From positions 1,116,001-1,180,000 of the forward strand of contig JACGCM010002435.1 of assembly GCA_014058105.1 (NCBI GenBank): DNA of 64,000 nucleotides, written 5' to 3'. The stretch is from Kingdonia uniflora. Its lineage: Eukaryota > Streptophyta > Magnoliopsida > Ranunculales > Circaeasteraceae. A model generated the notes under the pieces. That model did no database searches and had not been told where the DNA came from. It saw nothing but the letters and a program-made list of their open reading frames with translations. This document shows, piece by piece, positions 10,085-20,257 of the stretch. Position 1 is the first letter of the stretch, and every line of letters begins with the position of its first letter. The translations under genes and the position numbers were made by a program.

Positions 10085-10745
10085 ATGTTGAAAACTCAAA
10101 ACATTTCCAGGTCACCCCCGAGTATCAGTCGGGGTGAGGGGACATGATGCCTAGGGGAAACCCGAAAATGTGCTGAACTACGAAGGCCTGAGCCACAGCG
10201 ATGCATTATCGAATCGCCTCCAGCGTATTCCCGAGGGTCTAGTCTTTCGACCATCCTTGCCCCTCGAGTTTGCTCGAATGTTAGAAACTTGAGCAATTCA
10301 AGGTCTCCCCCAAGTATCTGTCAGAGCGAGGGTGGACATGATACCTAGGGTAGACTAAGAAAAGGACTGTACTTCATCAGTTTCAGAGCCTGGATGAAGG
10401 AATATCAAATCGCCTCCAATGCATCCTCGAGGGTCCGGTCTTTCGACCATTCTTGCCCCTCAAGTTTGCTCGAATTTTGGAGACTTGAGCAATTCAAGGT
10501 CGCCCCCAAGTATCTGTTGAGGTGAGGGTGGACAAGATACCCGGATAAGACCAAGAAAAGGACTGTACTTTGAAGGCTGTAGCCACAGCGAAGGAATATC
10601 GAACTGCCTCCCATGCATCCCCGAGGGTCCGGTCTTTTGACCATTCTTGCTCCTCGAGTTTGCTCGAATTTGGGAGACTGGAAAATTATCGAGATCATCC
10701 TCGAGTACCAGTTGGGTCGAAGGTTAACATGGTATTCGAGTTAAA
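10085..10745 (+). repeat. Tandem array, about 195-bp unit, about 3.5 copies
   Basis: The block CAAGGTCNCCCCCAAGTATC appears near 10110 (variant), 10300, 10496 and 10690 (variant). The accompanying block GAGGGTCCGGTCTTTCGACC appears at similar spacing. The array lies between the converging ends of the antisense gene and pol. Copies have diverged, and ORFs across them are side effects of the repeat. Confidence 0.85.
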
Positions 10746-10869
10746 CCAAGAAATTCAAAGTGAAACATGAGACGAAGTATTGGTGACAAAAACCTCGTTT
10801 ATTGACTATCCTGGATTACATCGGTGGTACATGATTGTAGGTAAGGCCTTTTATAAGATACCAACTGCA

Positions 10870-11100
10870 TTGTGTTTCAAGGGTTCGGTAGAGGCTATTT
10901 ATCCTCTGTCATCAAGTAGTAAAATCCTTTGTCTATTTTATTGTAGACAATATAGGGTCCTTCCCAAGATTCGTCTAATTTACTAGCATTCGCAGGCTTC
11001 GTCGACTGATTAACACGTCGGAGTACTAGATCTCCAACATTGAAACCTCGTGGTCGAACTCGCTTGTTGTAAGATTTTTAAAGTGATGCGTGGTAGCGGC
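10870..11100 (-). pseudogene. Tat-B integrase C-terminal fragment
   Basis: The minus strand shows the gypsy integrase tail: YNKRVRPRGFNVGDLVLRRV, then LDESWEGPYIV. It follows the RNase H piece without the catalytic core, which is deleted. This tail normally binds DNA non-specifically and ends the pol polyprotein. Confidence 0.7.
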
Positions 11101-12065
11101 CCAGGTTGGCGATAGCTCGGTCTGAGATTCTGTCTGTCCCAGCATAGCTGTTATGTTGGCGAGGGCATCGACATGTCTATTTTCTCCTCGAGGATAATGG
11201 GTAATTATTGATTTTTTTGGGAAATCGGTCCATGCGCTGTCGCACAAGTAAAGCGTAGTCAGCCATGCGACCGTTAGTTTGATTTTTTCCTGAGTAATGT
11301 CTCTGAATGAGTTGGGAATCTTTAAAGACTACGAGTTTGGGAATGCTGAGATCTAGTGCGAGGTCGAGACCATGGATCAGTGCTTCATACTCTGCCTCAT
11401 TATTGGAACATTCAAAGGTAAGTTTAACTGCTTTCTCTATTCAGTCATTAGTTGGTGTGATCAAGGCAATACCAATTCCTGAACCATTGGGTCCTGCGGA
11501 GCCATCTGTGAATAAATGCCAACCGGTAAGGGGGTCCCATGGATCTACAACTTCAGGTTGATCTTCCGGTAGATCATCTTCGTGTTCTTCCCAGTCGCAA
11601 TCTTTGACTGGGAAGTCGGCGAGGAAATCTGCTACTGCTTGGCCTTTCTGAGATATTTGCTTCTCGAAGGTTATGTCCTGCTCGCCAAGGTATACAGACC
11701 ATTGTTGTACTCATCTGGATTTTCCTTTTTTACTAAGTACTTCGTGAAGAGGGTAACTCGCGATGACACGAATGGGGTAGGCCTAAAAATATGGTTTTAG
11801 CTTGCGGGCTAAATAAAAAGTGTCATGAGCAATCGCTCAAGTTTGGAATAACGGGTTTTGGTAGGTGTTAGAGTTTTGCTGATGAAATAAACAGGTTTTT
11901 TGATGATGGAATCAAGGCGAATGAGTATGGAACTAATTGAAGTTTCTATGGCAGCGAGATATAAGGAGAGTGTTTTACCTTCGATGGGGGTACTGATGAT
12001 GGGTGGGCGGCCAGGATAAGTTTTGAGTTCGAGAAAGGCGTTTTCGCACTCAGGGGTCCAATTAA
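11101..12065 (-). pseudogene. Tat-B RNase H region (two RNase H domains)
   Basis: Read on the minus strand, the first part (about 12060-11650) is the RT-linked RNase H and tether: LELKTYPGRPPI, KPVYFISKTLTP, QWSVYLGEQDITFE, GQAVADFLADFP. The second (about 11540-11250) is an additional RNase H-like domain with LFTDGSAGPNGSGIGIAL, NNEAEYEALIHGLDLAL and FKDSQLI. This doubled arrangement is typical of the Tat group. Its homologue in Tat-C is the insertion site of Tek-H. Several stops and the deletion of the following integrase core mark it as dead. Confidence 0.75.
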
Positions 12066-12380
12066 TCTCAGGGTTGTTTTAATTTCTTATTTTATGGGTG
12101 CCCTGACTACGTAAGAGGGAGAAGAGCTAAACACATCTATCGGAGGACTTGGAAATAAAATGGTTAAGGGCTGCTATCCTGCCAGCCACATTTTGGACGT
12201 CTCACTTTGTTGTAGGTGAGGGCATGTCAATGAGGGCTCGAATATGGGTGGGGTCGATTTTGATGCCACGTTTACTGATAAGGTGGCCCAAGAATTTTCT
12301 GGATCAGACGCCATACTGGTACTTCTCTGGGTTGAGTTTCATTTTATAGGTGCGAAGAATTGAGAAGATGTCGATCAAGT
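12066..12380 (-). pseudogene. Tat-B reverse transcriptase fragment
   Basis: Only the C-terminal part of RT remains (minus strand reads like KMKLNPEKYQYGV, KFLGHLISKRGI, then PTH-I-ALIDMPS). It is nearly identical in layout to 1440-1610 of Tat-A. The catalytic YIDDM part is missing, because RT is joined directly to gag sequence at about 12380 by a deletion. Confidence 0.7.
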
Positions 12381-12810
12381 TGTGGATGTGGGCTGAAACA
12401 CGCAAGGTGGCGGGTACACGAGAACGCATAGGAGTGTCATGGGTTTAGACTTCCTGGAGTTCATGAATGGTGTGACGCAGTTACTCCAGGGCTCAGTGTT
12501 GTTTATCATTATCGTCTAAACGGCGTTGCCGTTCAGCCTTGAGTTCTTATCGGCGGTCCACACACTCAATGTGTAGCTGGTTAGTGTGGCGCTCTTCAAC
12601 TTGAGCGAGCTGTTGGCTAATGAGGGTAAGCTGGGCGGCGATGCCGCCAGTGGAGGCGCTGACATGGCAGAGGTAGAATGAAGGGTGGGGGCCATTGGAT
12701 ATGGTTACAAGGTAGAAGAAAAAGGGATTGTAAAAGGTGGGTATAGCACAGACGGCGCGAAATGTATGGGCGTGATTTCGTAGGCGAAATATCACACTCT
12801 TACTCCTTAA
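12381..12810 (-). pseudogene. Tat-B Gag N-terminal fragment
   Basis: The 82-codon minus-strand frame (12795-12547) has the Gag start seen in many Tat-like elements: a Pro/aromatic stretch, then IAAQLTLISQQLAQVEERH, a predicted helix. It continues through stops to about 12400, where RT sequence begins. Capsid, zinc knuckle, protease and most of RT are deleted. Confidence 0.55.
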
Positions 12811-12899
12811 GGTTTAACTTTGACTAGAGGTTTTAGCAAATATATATGATAGAAATAAGAAAGATTACCGTGCTAACATACATGCGTGAAGCCTATGCA

Positions 12900-13476
12900 T
12901 GGGTATTCTCCACGACATCTAGCGAGGATTTGAATAGAAGATTATATATATAGATTTGGGTTACAGTTCGAATCAAGTGAAGTAGATGAGTATTCGAAGG
13001 TAATATTTGAGGGGGTTTAGGCAGAGTTTTTCTAACCCCTTCATAGTGTTTCCTCTTTTCTATTTATAAGAGATAGGAAAGGGTGAGTCACCATGTGAGG
13101 TCAGATTACATATATATCCTTTGAGGCAGCTGTCTTGAACGTAAAGTCGGTTCTGACACTCTAGCTATTTGGCAGCTTATTTTTACTATTCTGTCTGGTA
13201 AACAGACTATCAGGTTTGTATGCTTTCGACCATGTACCAATATGGTCAAAGTCTCTCTAGAACTGGTACTAAGTTCTGGTACTAACATTCTGTCTTTGGC
13301 TTTGACTATAGTAGTTAACTTCGATGATGTCATCAAGTATTCGGTTAGTCTCGAAAGGCTTCGTAGAATTCTTAAGCCTTTGATTGCTTTGCTGGGTTTC
13401 AAGTCTCTTAGTAGGCTTCGATGTAGCCTTCGAGTATTCGGCTAGTCTTAGAAGGTTGCGAGTAGGTTACTATACA
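12900..13476 (-). repeat. Tat-B 5' LTR
   Basis: About 577 bp, homologous to the LTRs at 797-1121 and 4127-4654. On the minus strand it starts TGTATAGTAACCTACTCGC and ends near ...AGAATACCCA. A TATA-type CTTATAAATAGAA lies near 13060-13072 (minus), about 400 nt from the LTR start. The insertion lies right at the start of the Tat-E RT region (13477). Confidence 0.75.
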
Positions 13477-14232
13477 TTCCATGAAATGCCAGTCATTGAT
13501 TAAAATTTATCTTACCACAAGCTTAGTTAAAAAAATAAAACCGAGGCAGTCAAATAGAAACCGAGGCTCCGAGAAGAAGTTAAGAAAAAGATCAATAATC
13601 TTATTGAAGTTGGCTTTATCCAAAAATCCAATTACCCGGAATGGATCTCGAACATAGTAGCAGTTCCAAAGAAAAATGACAAGATCATAGTATGCGTAGA
13701 TTTCTCAGACCTCAATAAACATACTTCGAAAGATAGTTTCTTACTTCCTATCATCAACTATCTGCTCGATTCCACTGTGGGACACAAACCTTTATCCATG
13801 ATGGACGACGCATCGGGATAGAATCAGATACCTCTGTTGCCTGAAGACTAAGAAAAAATAGCTTTCATCACAGAATACGGATTGTACTGCTACAAAGTCA
13901 TACCCTTCGCCCTCCAAAACGATAGAGCAACTTACCAAAGACTGATAACACAGATATTCAAAGACAATCTTGGGTAAATAATAGAAGCTTACATTGATGA
14001 TATGTTGTGCAAAAGTCTCAAGAAGGAAATCCATCTCGTAAATTTACACACGACCTTCAAAATTCTTTGATTTTACAAAATATGACTAAATCTGGACAAA
14101 TGTTAATTCGGAGTCTAATCAGGCTAATTTTTGGAGCATTTCATCAGGAAGTAGGGTATCGAGGCTATCCCAGATCGTATTCATGCATTGTTATCCATGT
14201 CTTTTCCAAAGATGAAGAAAGTCGTACAAAAG
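13477..14232 (+). pseudogene. Tat-E reverse transcriptase
   Basis: Plus-strand Ty3/gypsy RT. It begins FHEMPVID, the usual motif just upstream of RT, then EVGFIQKSNYPEWISNIVAV, FSDLNKHTSKDSFLLP, MMDDASG-stop-NQ (first catalytic Asp), GLYCYKVIPFALQN and the catalytic box AYIDDMLCKS near 13987. The C-terminal part (GIEAIPDRIHALL...KMKKVVQK) runs to 14232, where Chromo-G interrupts it; it resumes at 17330. Gag and protease of Tat-E are not present, because the Tat-A/B array lies at its left edge. Confidence 0.8.
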
Positions 14233-14540
14233 TGATCGAGGACGATCTGAGTTTTTTTGACTTTTTAAGATGTATATTCGAACAGACTTTTTAGTCTTGA
14301 GATGCGTTGGATTTATAATTCCGAGTTCCCTCAATATAAAGGGAACTTAGGTTATTTTATAGGGTAAGTTTTTTATGTTAGATCTAGAAAGAGTTCTGAA
14401 AGAGGCCTAGGGTTTTTGGAGTGATTTTCTTATAATTATCTCATTTTTTAAGCAATTAAAGGTTTGTTTTCTTAATCAATTGGTGTTCTTCAAACTTTTC
14501 AGCTAACTAGAGCTTCTTTATCGTATTATGTTATGGATTA
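14233..14540 (+). repeat. Chromo-G 5' LTR (short form)
   Basis: This LTR starts TGATCGAGGACGATCTGAG, matching the 3' LTR start TGATCCAGGAGGATCTGAG, and ends TATGGATTA. It lacks about 250 bp holding the TTCGAA-palindrome array of the 3' LTR; the junction lies in ATATTCGAACAGAC. It includes TATAAAGGGAACTT, a TATA-like element. Confidence 0.85.
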
Positions 14541-14542
14541 AG

Positions 14543-14552
14543 TGGTATCTGT
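14543..14552 (+). promoter_or_regulatory. Chromo-G primer-binding site
   Basis: TGGTATCTGT begins 2 nt after the 5' LTR. It matches the first seven bases of TGGTATCAGAGC, the usual site complementary to initiator Met tRNA in plant LTR elements. Confidence 0.6.
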
Positions 14553-14588
14553 TTTCCAGTTACGATCTTCGAGGGTTGATTGTGGTTT

Positions 14589-15700
14589 ATGGTCTCTGCA
14601 CGTGACCATCTCAAGTAAACGAAGGAGAAACTAGTGAGTCCGTTGAAGATCCATCGCAAACCTAATTCGAAGAAGAAGGACGATTTGGAGATGGGCGATC
14701 CTCGCGAAAGACTCACAATTTTGGAAACGAAAGTTTCCGCTCTAACTTTTATGGTAGGGGAGTTAGTGGAGCAGTTGCGTCTCACGAACCCCGCTAAGGC
14801 TGCCACTTTGGTGAAACGGTGAGGCCGTTCGAAGAAGAAAGGGGCTATGGAGGTGGATGGTGACGAGAACGTTCCAGTTTTCGATGATTCTAATACTGCT
14901 GAAGCCAACCAGGAGCGATCGGTTATTGGTAAGTCCATGAATCTTTTGCGCAATCTTCGTATTGGTTTTAAGATTAAAATTCTGGTATTCGACGGTTCGA
15001 TCGATACTGAGATATTGGATAATTGGTTGGATAGGTTAGAGACCTATTTTTAGATTTACAAATACTCTAATGCTCAGCAAATATGCTTTGCTACGTTGAA
15101 ATTTGCAAGTCATGCACTCACGTGGTAGAAATCTTATCAGAAATGCCACAATGAAGGAGATTTGGGTTGGAAATAATTCAAGGTTTAGTGCGAAAGCAGT
15201 TTTATCCGATTAGGTATGAGCAAGAGAGATGATATAAATGGCACAATTTGCGCCAAAAGTTTGACCAATCTGTACATAAGTACACTACGGCGTTCCACAA
15301 CCAAGCTTTAGTTTTGGACATTGATGTGGACGAGTATGAGGTGTTCATGAAGTACACGGGGGGTTTTTCAGAGTCCATTAGGAGGGAGTTGAAGCTATTT
15401 ACTGTGGCCAATATCGAAGACGCTACCGTGAAGGCAATTTCCATTGAAGGTAAGTACTTAAAAAATAATAAAGAAGGCGACAAGATTAAGTCGGGGTACA
15501 AGTCTAGTTGGAAAAACGAGCATAAGGGAGAGGCCAAAGGAGGGGATTCTTCGCCAAAGGAATTTCATTGCAATTATTGTAAGGTGAGTGGGAATCTTTT
15601 CAATTATTGTTGAAAACTTTACCCAGAGCTTAGGCCGAAGGAGGAGAAGCGCAATTAAGAGAAATATGCACTGGTTGCTGAGGTTGTTGACCTTCCGAGT
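14589..15700 (+). pseudogene. Chromo-G Gag
   Basis: The frames at 14634-14822, 14847-15053 and 15248-15613 together give a Gag. It has a basic N-terminus, a short coiled segment (RLTILETKVSALT), a capsid domain (DNWLDRLETYF, then LTWWKSYQ after a stop, and LRQKFDQSVHKYTTAFHNQA) and a zinc knuckle remnant CNYCKVSGNLFNYC. The knuckle lacks the usual Gly-His spacing of CX2CX4HX4C. At least four stops and a frameshift near 15220 disrupt it. Confidence 0.75.
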
Positions 15701-16300
15701 TTAGATAAACCGAATCCTAAGCTTACACTTATGTTTCAGCGGACTTTGGCTGCCGAGGAAGATAGTCGGGAAGAGCTTTTTCATGTCAGTATTCCGGTAA
15801 AGCAGAGTTTGGCCAAGGCCATTATGGATCTGGGTAGTCCGAAAAATTTAATTTCTGAGACGTTGGTGAAGAAGATGTGTTTGACGACTACAACTCATCC
15901 TAAGCCGTATGGTTTGGGGTAGCTTCAGAAAGATGTTGAGGTGATGGTCACGAAGCAGTGTACATTCAAGTTTGCAATTTCTGAGACGTTTATTGACGAG
16001 GTGACGTGTGATGTGGTTCCTTTAGATGTGTGTCAGGTCATCTTAGGTAGTCCTTATCTTTGGGACCAAGATGCGAATCATTATCGCAGAGCTCGCAAGT
16101 ATCGTCTTATGAATGAGGGAATGGAGTTCCATATTAATGCTTGTAAGGAGCATGTCACTACGTCAAATTTGGTAATGGCGACTCAGGTGAAGTGGTTGGT
16201 TAATGCGAGCGGGAAGATTGTGTTATTGGTACGACCAGTTCAAGAGGGTATGTCGGCTCTAGTGTTGTCTCCAAAGACAAAGTTTTTTAGGCAATAAACC
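15701..16300 (+). pseudogene. Chromo-G aspartic protease
   Basis: The pepsin-like retroelement protease is readable from 15731 on. AIMDLGSPKNLIS carries the catalytic Asp (DLG in place of DSG/DTG), and CQVILGSPYLW corresponds to the ILG motif. One TAG separates the halves (15920-15922). The C-terminal part runs to TAA at 16295-16297. RT sequence does not follow. Confidence 0.65.
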
Positions 16301-16756
16301 AATTTAGGGAAGTTGCAAGAGAAGGCTGTGGTTCATACTGATCACAAACCATTCCTATTTTTTGCTACACAATTCAAGATACGGCAAGCTCACCAGATGA
16401 AGGGGCTTTCGTATTTCTAACAATTTCCCTTGATTATACATTATAAGGAGTGGACAACAAATTGGCTGATAGGTTATCTCAACCCCCATTACCAACTACT
16501 TCTGCTATGTTGGTTTCTATACAGAGACAACCTTTTGTTACGTCAGGATATATTACAGGATATGATTCTCCTAAGGGGCGTAGTGTGCATTACCGAAGGT
16601 TGCTGCTGCCAGGCAAGACATGTGGTAGTATTGAGTCGTTTTGAGTTGGGAAGAAGAGTCAGCTACCTCGTACGTCGAAGTGGTACAGCAGAGTAATTAG
16701 CAGCGCCGCATTCCTACCTTTCCCGTTCCAGCATGAGCAGGAGCTCAAGGCTCCTA
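16301..16756 (+). pseudogene. Chromo-G RNase H remnant
   Basis: A short piece of RNase H follows protease directly: VVHTDHKPFLFFATQFKIRQ, then WTTN(K)LADRLSQPPLP in two frames. This VYTDHKPL...NKLADRLSR block normally ends the RT-RNase H domain, so the RT core was deleted. The rest up to the polypurine tract is unrecognisable. Confidence 0.65.
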
Positions 16757-16766
16757 AAGGGGGAGC
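16757..16766 (+). promoter_or_regulatory. Chromo-G polypurine tract
   Basis: AAAGGGGGAG lies 2 nt before the TG start of the 3' LTR, where the plus-strand primer is expected. Confidence 0.8.
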
Positions 16767-16768
16767 CA

Positions 16769-17324
16769 TGATCCAGGAGGATCTGAGTTTTTTGACTTTT
16801 TAAGAAGTTTATTTGAACAAACTTTTAGTCTTTTCGAGTACACCCCTTTGTATTTGAATAAAATCTTTTCCTATTCGAATACATTTCAGCCTGATTAGTT
16901 TTATTCGAATAGACTTATGTTTGTTCGAATACAAATCAGCCTGATTATTTTTATTCGAATACAAATTATGTGTATTCGAATACATCTTTGTTTATTCGAA
17001 TAGAAACTTGTTCTATTCGAACAGAGGCGTGATTCTGCCTTTTTCCTTTAGGCGGTAATTGTATTTAGGAGGCGTACTTTTACCTCGAGATGCGTTGGAT
17101 TTGTAATTCCGAGTTCCCTCTATATAAAGGGAACTTAGGTTATTTTCCAGTGTAAGTTTTTTATGTTAGATCTAGAAAGAGTTTTGAAAGTGGCCTAGTG
17201 TTTTTGGAGTGATTTTCTTGTAATTACTTTATTTTTTTTAAGCAATTGAAGCTTTTTATCCCAATCAATTGGTGTTCTTTTTACTTTTCAGCTAACTTGA
17301 GCTTCTTCATCGTATTATGGATTA
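16769..17324 (+). repeat. Chromo-G 3' LTR with TTCGAA palindrome array
   Basis: This 556-bp LTR contains TATAAAGGGAACTT like the 5' copy. Between about 16815 and 17035 it carries a run of TATTCGAATA-type palindromes spaced 20-45 bp apart and separated by T-rich spacers (CAGCCTGATTA occurs twice). The 5' LTR lost this block. Confidence 0.85.
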
Positions 17325-17329
17325 AAAAG

Positions 17330-18030
17330 TTATTCAGCAAGATAACAATAATAAATCATTTTCTCTCCAAGTCTTCAGATAAGTGTTGTTGGTTATTTGA
17401 CCTACTGTGCGAAGGGACGAAGAAAATGAAACCTAAAAAGATTCCGAGATCGAGTGGACTGCAGAATGTGAAGCAACATTTCATGAACTAAAATGCTATT
17501 TGAGAAATCCACCAGTAATGAGTATACTCAAGGAAGGACAAGAGCTCACCATATATCTTGCTGCTACTAATGAATCACTGAGCTCAGTCCTCATTCGACT
17601 TGATGAAAAAATAAAGAAACCTGTCTACTTTATCATCAAGACTCTCACTCCAGCAAAAATAAGGTATACTAAGATTGAGAAACTGCTTTTAACTCTCATC
17701 TATATATTGTAAAAGTTAAAACAATATTTTTAAGTTTACTTAGTTCAAGTGATGACAAATTATCCTTTGCGCGAAATCCTGTCCAAGCGAGAAAAATCCT
17801 GACGAGTCCAGCAATAGTCGGTAACTCTTGGTGAGCATGATATACATTTCGAACCACGACATTCCAAAAAAGGGCAAGAAGTAACAAATTTCCTTGCCGA
17901 CTTTTCACATTCTAGATATGGCTCTTGAGATTGGTAAGCCCGAGTTATCTGTATACACGAACTCTTTACTCATAGTGAACCATTATAACGACAAGTATAA
18001 GAAAAATGGAAAATCATTGATTACGCCGTA
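17330..18030 (+). pseudogene. Tat-E RNase H region
   Basis: This continues Tat-E pol after Chromo-G: SKITIINHFLSKSSDKC, then CYLRNPPVMSILKEGQELTI, SLSSVLIRLDEKIKKPVYFI and QVMTNYPLREILSK with GEHDIHFEPRHSKKGQEVTN. This is the RT-linked RNase H and tether. The following part is shortened, so the second RNase H is mostly gone. Several stops are present. Confidence 0.75.
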
Positions 18031-19471
18031 GCAGTAACTGACAGAATGAGTATATTCAAAAAAGCTACTATCAAACATTTGGCTCGCGGAGAAAGTAGAT
18101 ATTCTTATTCCCTTCCCTATCTTACGGGAGTCTTCAGAATAGAAGCTGGATATTTGAAGATCGAAGTAGTATCCACCTCCAACTTTAACATCATAAGCTC
18201 AAATTCTGTTAATACTGGGGGCGATTGGAGACGACCTTTCCTCACATATATCGGGCCCAAAAACAAATTTGATGGTGAACTCCTTGAGGATTCTAAGGAA
18301 AGAAGACATTTACTGGACAATGCTAAACGGTACGTCATTGACAAAAACCTCATTTACAAAAAGTCGGTTACAGGACTCTATCTCTAATGTTTATTTGATA
18401 AAGAGGCCCAAGGCTTCCTGCACAAACTTCACGAGGACACTTGCAAATCCCATGCAGCAGGACGATCTTTACCAAACTGAGCTCTTACTCAAGGAGTCTC
18501 TTGGTCTAAAATAAAAGCTCAAGCCATCGAATATGCGAGCAAGTGTGATTCATACCAACGACATGGACCCAAAATTTGAGCTCCAGCTTTGGAACTCCAT
18601 TCTAGCAAAGTTATCTGGCCATTCAGCAGATGGGCTCTCGATCTTGTGGGAGAATTCTTAATAGCACCAGGAAAATGGAAGTATCTCCTGACGGTAACAG
18701 ACTACTTTACTAAATGTGTAGAAGAAGTCCCTTTGTGTCGAACACGCGAGGACGAAGTCATCAAGTTTATATGGAATACTATTATAATATTGTTAGGATT
18801 CCCCTACCTCATCCGATTACACAATATACCACAGTTCATTGGTTCCATGGTCGTTGATTTCCTCAACCAGCATAACATCATCCACTCTCCTTTAAATCCA
18901 TATTACCCACAAGATATGGTCAGGCCGAGATCACCAATCGAACTATTGTCGATAGAATCAAGATGCGCTTGACAGAAAAGAATAAGAATTAAGTATACGA
19001 ATTACCAAATGTGTTATGGGCATACAAAATAACACTTTGCATATCGACTGGATATACGCCATTCTTGTTGGCATATGGTACCGAAGCAATCATTCCCAAT
19101 CAATATCATCACCCACTACGTGACCATACCATGGCTGATGAAGAAAATAGGTTCCAGTTGGCGTGTAACATGAATTGGATCAAGGAAATAAGTGACAAAG
19201 CAGTCATGAATTTGGTAAGGTACCATAAGGCTTTAGCAAGGCCATATAACAAACGAGTTCATCATCGGGAGTTCAAGATTAAAGATCTCGTCCTATGAGA
19301 GATTCTAAAACATAGAAAGGAACTCAATACTGAGAAGCTCACAAAGAATTGGGAAGGCCAATTTATTATTGTCAGAAAAAGTGGACTTAGCTCTTACGAC
19401 CTCACCATAGAAAATGTAGATCATGTCTCTAATCCTTGGAAGACAAGGAGATTAAAGTTATATCGCAGATA
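18031..19471 (+). pseudogene. Tat-E integrase
   Basis: Plus-strand Ty3/gypsy integrase. It has the linker with GDWRRPFLTYI, an N-terminal zinc region (LHEDTCKSHAAG, with CDSYQRHGPK in place of CXXC), the catalytic core starting RWALDLVGEF (first Asp), and LHNIPQFIG where SDNGTQF is expected, so the second Asp is lost. Next come LWAYKITLCISTGYTPFLLAYGTEA (written here in parts: LWAYKI, TGYTPFLLAYG, TEAIIP), then the C-terminal YNKRVHHREFKIKDLVL and LTKNWEGQF. The polyprotein ends LKLYRR-stop at 19471. Stops and a lost catalytic residue make it inactive. Confidence 0.8.
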
Positions 19472-19479
19472 ATATTCTA

Positions 19480-19800
19480 TTACAGTGTATTATTCTACTA
19501 TTTCTTCCAGCTGTGTACGTCGTTCTTTCATCAATGAAATACTTATGCTTGATCGACCTACATCTAAGTATTTTCTACTATTTCATACAGTACTCTTCTA
19601 CTATCTCTATCATTTTGTACGTCGGCCTTACATTAATGAAATACTTATGTTTGATCGCCCAACATCAGAGTACTCTATTCTATTTCATATAGTACTCTTC
19701 TACTATATCTAACATCTTTGTACGATAATCTTACAACAATGAAATACTTGTGTTTGGCTGCCTTACATTACAGTACTTTTCTACTATCTCATATAAGTAC
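19480..19800 (+). repeat. Tandem array, about 102-bp unit, 3 copies (Tat-E)
   Basis: GTACGTCG-type starts occur at 19515, 19617 and (GTACGATA) 19720. Each is followed by an AATGAAATACTT block and TCTACTATTTCATA. The array follows the pol stop codon directly and precedes the end of the antisense gene. Confidence 0.85.
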
Positions 19801-19867
19801 TTCTATATACAGAACACATTTTTAATATCATAAGTTACCAGAGGGTCCACCCCATTTTACATAGAGA

Positions 19868-19995
19868 TCATTTGTTGCTTCAGCCAATCTGATCTTCTAC
19901 ATATCGCTTGCTGTTTCAGCCAAACTGATCTTCTATTAAATAATAGGTTGCTTATTGCTTTAGAGAATTCGATCTTCTATCATACAACAAGTCAA
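19868..19995 (+). repeat. Second short tandem repeat (Tat-E)
   Basis: The unit TTGCTTCAGCCAATCTGATCTTCTA recurs three times with increasing divergence (last copy TTGCTTTAGAGAATTCGATC). It lies in the same pol-to-antisense-gene spacer as the 102-bp array. Confidence 0.7.
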
Positions 19996-20130
19996 CTATT
20001 GGTTCCACAATACTGCTAACAGACGATAGACTTCTACACCACAATTGGTTCATCAAAAGGTCAGTACAAATATGTACATGTCACTAATTCTATTATCAGT
20101 CAAATTTTGCTGCACTCAATCTACTATATT

Positions 20131-20257
20131 TCAATTGGTATAGTACGAATTATTCCTTTTAATATTTATAATGTCTCCTAAGTCACTACAACTATCTGAC
20201 AACACATCACCACACAGACTTTCTCCGCGTCTCAAAAGCCGCAGACGCATCAACTCT
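20131..20257 (-). pseudogene. Tat-E main antisense gene, C-terminal end
   Basis: On the minus strand this segment continues the coiled-coil reading frame that ends at 42865. If CACTA-2 (20258-42864) and one TCT duplication are ignored, the frame stays open for about 41 more codons and ends in TGA at 20131-20133. The protein end is basic then acidic (LMRLRLLRRGE, then DSCSDLGD). This identifies the 3' end of the Tat-E antisense gene and shows CACTA-2 landed inside it. Confidence 0.65.

Larger units (their letters stand above)
14233..17324 (+). mobile_element. Chromo-G: Ty3/gypsy element inserted in Tat-E
   Basis: The element is bounded by the 5-bp duplication AAAAG (14228-14232 and 17325-17329) and splits Tat-E pol between KMKKVVQK and the RNase H part. 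It has LTRs at 14233-14540 and 16769-17324, a TGGTATC primer site at 14543, gag, protease, a short RNase H remnant and a polypurine tract. Most of RT and all of integrase are missing. The LTR ends are TG...TTA rather than TG...CA. Gag and RNase H resemble chromovirus-type Ty3/gypsy elements. Confidence 0.85.

Noticed and set aside
10085..10745. CRISPR-like array
   Set aside because: Repeats are contiguous 195-bp tandem units without unique spacers, in plant DNA.
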